Shown piece by piece: positions 6,104 to 6,870 of a stretch of DNA of 6,870 nucleotides. Location of the stretch: assembly GCA_027061425.1 (NCBI GenBank), contig JALSUN010000195.1, positions 1-6,870 of the forward strand, given 5' to 3'. Below the pieces are notes generated by a model. It made no database searches. It was not told where the DNA came from and saw only the letters and a program-made list of their open reading frames with translations. The DNA comes from Helicobacteraceae bacterium (GTDB lineage Bacteria; Campylobacterota; Campylobacteria; Campylobacterales; Sulfurimonadaceae). Position 1 is the first letter of the stretch; every line of letters starts with the position of its first letter. Position numbers and translations under genes: made by a program.

Positions 6104-6564
6104 TGCAGGTTGTTTTAGAGCTTTATCAAAAACAGACGATGGCAGATTTTGCTATTATAAACTATGATGCTTTAGATGACTTTACCCGACAAGAACTTAT
6201 AGAGTTCGCCCTTGAACGTGGTGGTTTTTTTAGAGAAGACCTCAAGCGTTTCTCCATAAAAAAATGTGCAGACATCACGTACTTACAACAAATTTTCTCT
6301 TTTGCTGGTCTGGATGTTGAACTGCGCAAACCCTTCAAAGATCAAGAACGTTTTGCAACAACCGACCAGACACTTAAAGAGCCGAGAGAAGCTGAAGAGG
6401 TGATAGGTTTTGGTAAGCATAAGGGACAAACCTGGGGTGAGGTACCGATGCAGTATCTTAAGTGGGTACAAGGTGCGATGCAAGGACATAACGCTGAAAT
6501 AGCAAAAAAGATGATGTTTTATAAAAAGACAGTAGAACGTCGCGAACGAGAATCAAAAAACTAG
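6103..6564 (+). CDS. DUF3820-type small protein coupled to ftsK
   Basis: Protein of 153 aa whose biochemical function I cannot assign. Residues about 99-125 carry the DUF3820-like signature: GFGKHKGQTW (102-111), then VPMQYLKWV (114-122). This short module is found in small bacterial proteins, one of them named a quorum-sensing-regulated virulence factor, and at the C-terminus of some exonucleases. Residues 1-80 form a separate, probably alpha/beta region (LDDFTRQELIEFALERGG; FSFAGLDVELRKPF) that I do not recognise. The C-terminal tail is basic (KKTVERRERESKN). No membrane helix or signal peptide is present, so it should be cytoplasmic. The ATG overlaps the ftsK stop in TGATG, implying co-translation. 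ATG 6139 is an alternative start but lacks a Shine-Dalgarno. A nucleic-acid-related role is possible given the exonuclease link and basic tail, but this is inference. Confidence 0.8.
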   Translation: MQVVLELYQKQTMADFAIINYDALDDFTRQELIEFALERGGFFREDLKRFSIKKCADITYLQQIFSFAGLDVELRKPFKDQERFATTDQTLKEPREAEEVIGFGKHKGQTWGEVPMQYLKWVQGAMQGHNAEIAKKMMFYKKTVERRERESKN

Positions 6565-6583
6565 TGTAATAGCGGTGCTCTTT

Positions 6584-6870
6584 TTAGTCGACACGCAGTT
6601 TGCAAGAGAGGGACATGCCGCAACTCTCTCCTTCAAGTGCGTAGTGGAGTTCATAGATGTTTTGCATGATGTACTCTAGATCGTCAAAAGCTTCTAGATC
6701 ACCTGCAAAAAGGAGTTTGTCCCCTATCTGTAGCTCTATGTCGCTGTCTGGAAGCAGAAACTCTTCTGTACCGCGTTTTAGATAGAGAGGGATGAGTCTG
6801 TTCTGCTGATCATGGTCTTTTAGACTTCTACTGAGAATATCGAGACTAACTGCACCAACATTTTCTATAT
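6584..6870 (-). CDS. C-terminal end of a TrkA-C (RCK_C) domain protein, probable K+ channel or uptake regulatory subunit
   Basis: The frame is open from the right edge to TAA at 6584-6586; 94 residues plus a split codon are visible, so the N-terminal part lies outside. The visible part fits the TrkA-C/RCK_C fold: a helix (NVGAVSLDILSRSL), then beta strands NRLIPLYLKRGTEEFLLP and DSDIELQIGDKLLFAGD, the LQxGDxLLFxG end being typical. RCK_C domains bind small ligands and control K+ channels or Trk-type transporters, usually behind an NAD-binding RCK_N/TrkA-N domain. After the domain comes a tail (EYIMQNIYELHYALEG) and an end with two cysteines (CGMSLSC). Whether this is a channel with its own pore, a TrkA subunit or another RCK_C-bearing transporter cannot be decided here. 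It converges on the DUF3820 gene with a 19-nt gap. Confidence 0.8.
   Translation of the reverse strand, partial: IENVGAVSLDILSRSLKDHDQQNRLIPLYLKRGTEEFLLPDSDIELQIGDKLLFAGDLEAFDDLEYIMQNIYELHYALEGESCGMSLSCKLRVD

Noticed and set aside
6551..6590. Possible bidirectional terminator between the convergent DUF3820 and TrkA-C genes (A-run, short AGC/GCT stem, T-run)
   Set aside because: The A6 and T5 tracts flank only a 3-bp GC stem. It is suggestive of a two-way terminator but too weak to call.
1..6870. FtsK guide sequences (GGGNAGGG type), a dif site, CRISPR repeats, insertion sequence ends and tRNA genes
   Set aside because: Nothing matching was seen on reading the window. The guide consensus of this lineage is also not necessarily that of E. 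coli, so no claim is made.

Overview
The window reads as chromosomal DNA from a member of the Campylobacterota (Epsilonproteobacteria), most like the Sulfurimonas/Sulfurovum group. This rests on the AT-leaning base composition, dense gene packing with overlapping ends, the style of the Cache-GGDEF protein, and a compact FtsK with a charged linker. The genus is an inference from protein style and was not checked by any search.

Layout, left to right. (1) Minus strand, 854 to beyond the left edge: an N-formylglutamate amidohydrolase-family (FGase) protein, cut by the edge, with about 140 residues ahead of the hydrolase domain. (2) 855-993: a very AT-rich divergent intergenic region with candidate promoters on both strands. 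(3) Plus strand, 1000-3722: a tight run of three genes. The first is a membrane-bound Cache-GGDEF diguanylate cyclase, the second an LrgA/CidA-family membrane protein overlapping it by 14 nt, and the third an LrgB-family membrane protein overlapping lrgA by 8 nt. (4) 3723-3811: a short gap with an extended -10 promoter. (5) Plus strand, about 3812-6564: ftsK (DNA translocase), followed by a small DUF3820-type protein whose start codon overlaps the ftsK stop (TGATG). (6) Minus strand, 6584 to beyond the right edge: the C-terminal end of a protein with a TrkA-C/RCK_C domain, probably a K+ channel or K+ uptake regulatory subunit, convergent with the DUF3820 gene.

How the genes may work together. 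The Cache-GGDEF protein and LrgAB are probably co-transcribed and translationally coupled. LrgAB-family proteins carry pyruvate, glycolate or glycerate in several systems, and Cache domains bind small ligands outside the cytoplasm. A unit that senses a small carboxylate, makes c-di-GMP and moves the same carboxylate is therefore a reasonable hypothesis, but it is inference. FtsK has the usual chromosome-segregation architecture. The coupled DUF3820 protein has no established role with it.

The most striking point at sequence level is the start of ftsK. The reading frame is open upstream of the first ordinary start codon (GTG 3848). That upstream part supplies the missing half of the first membrane helix, and a good Shine-Dalgarno (AAGGA, 6-nt spacer) points to an ATC codon at 3812. 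I see no mobile elements, CRISPR arrays, tRNA or rRNA genes.
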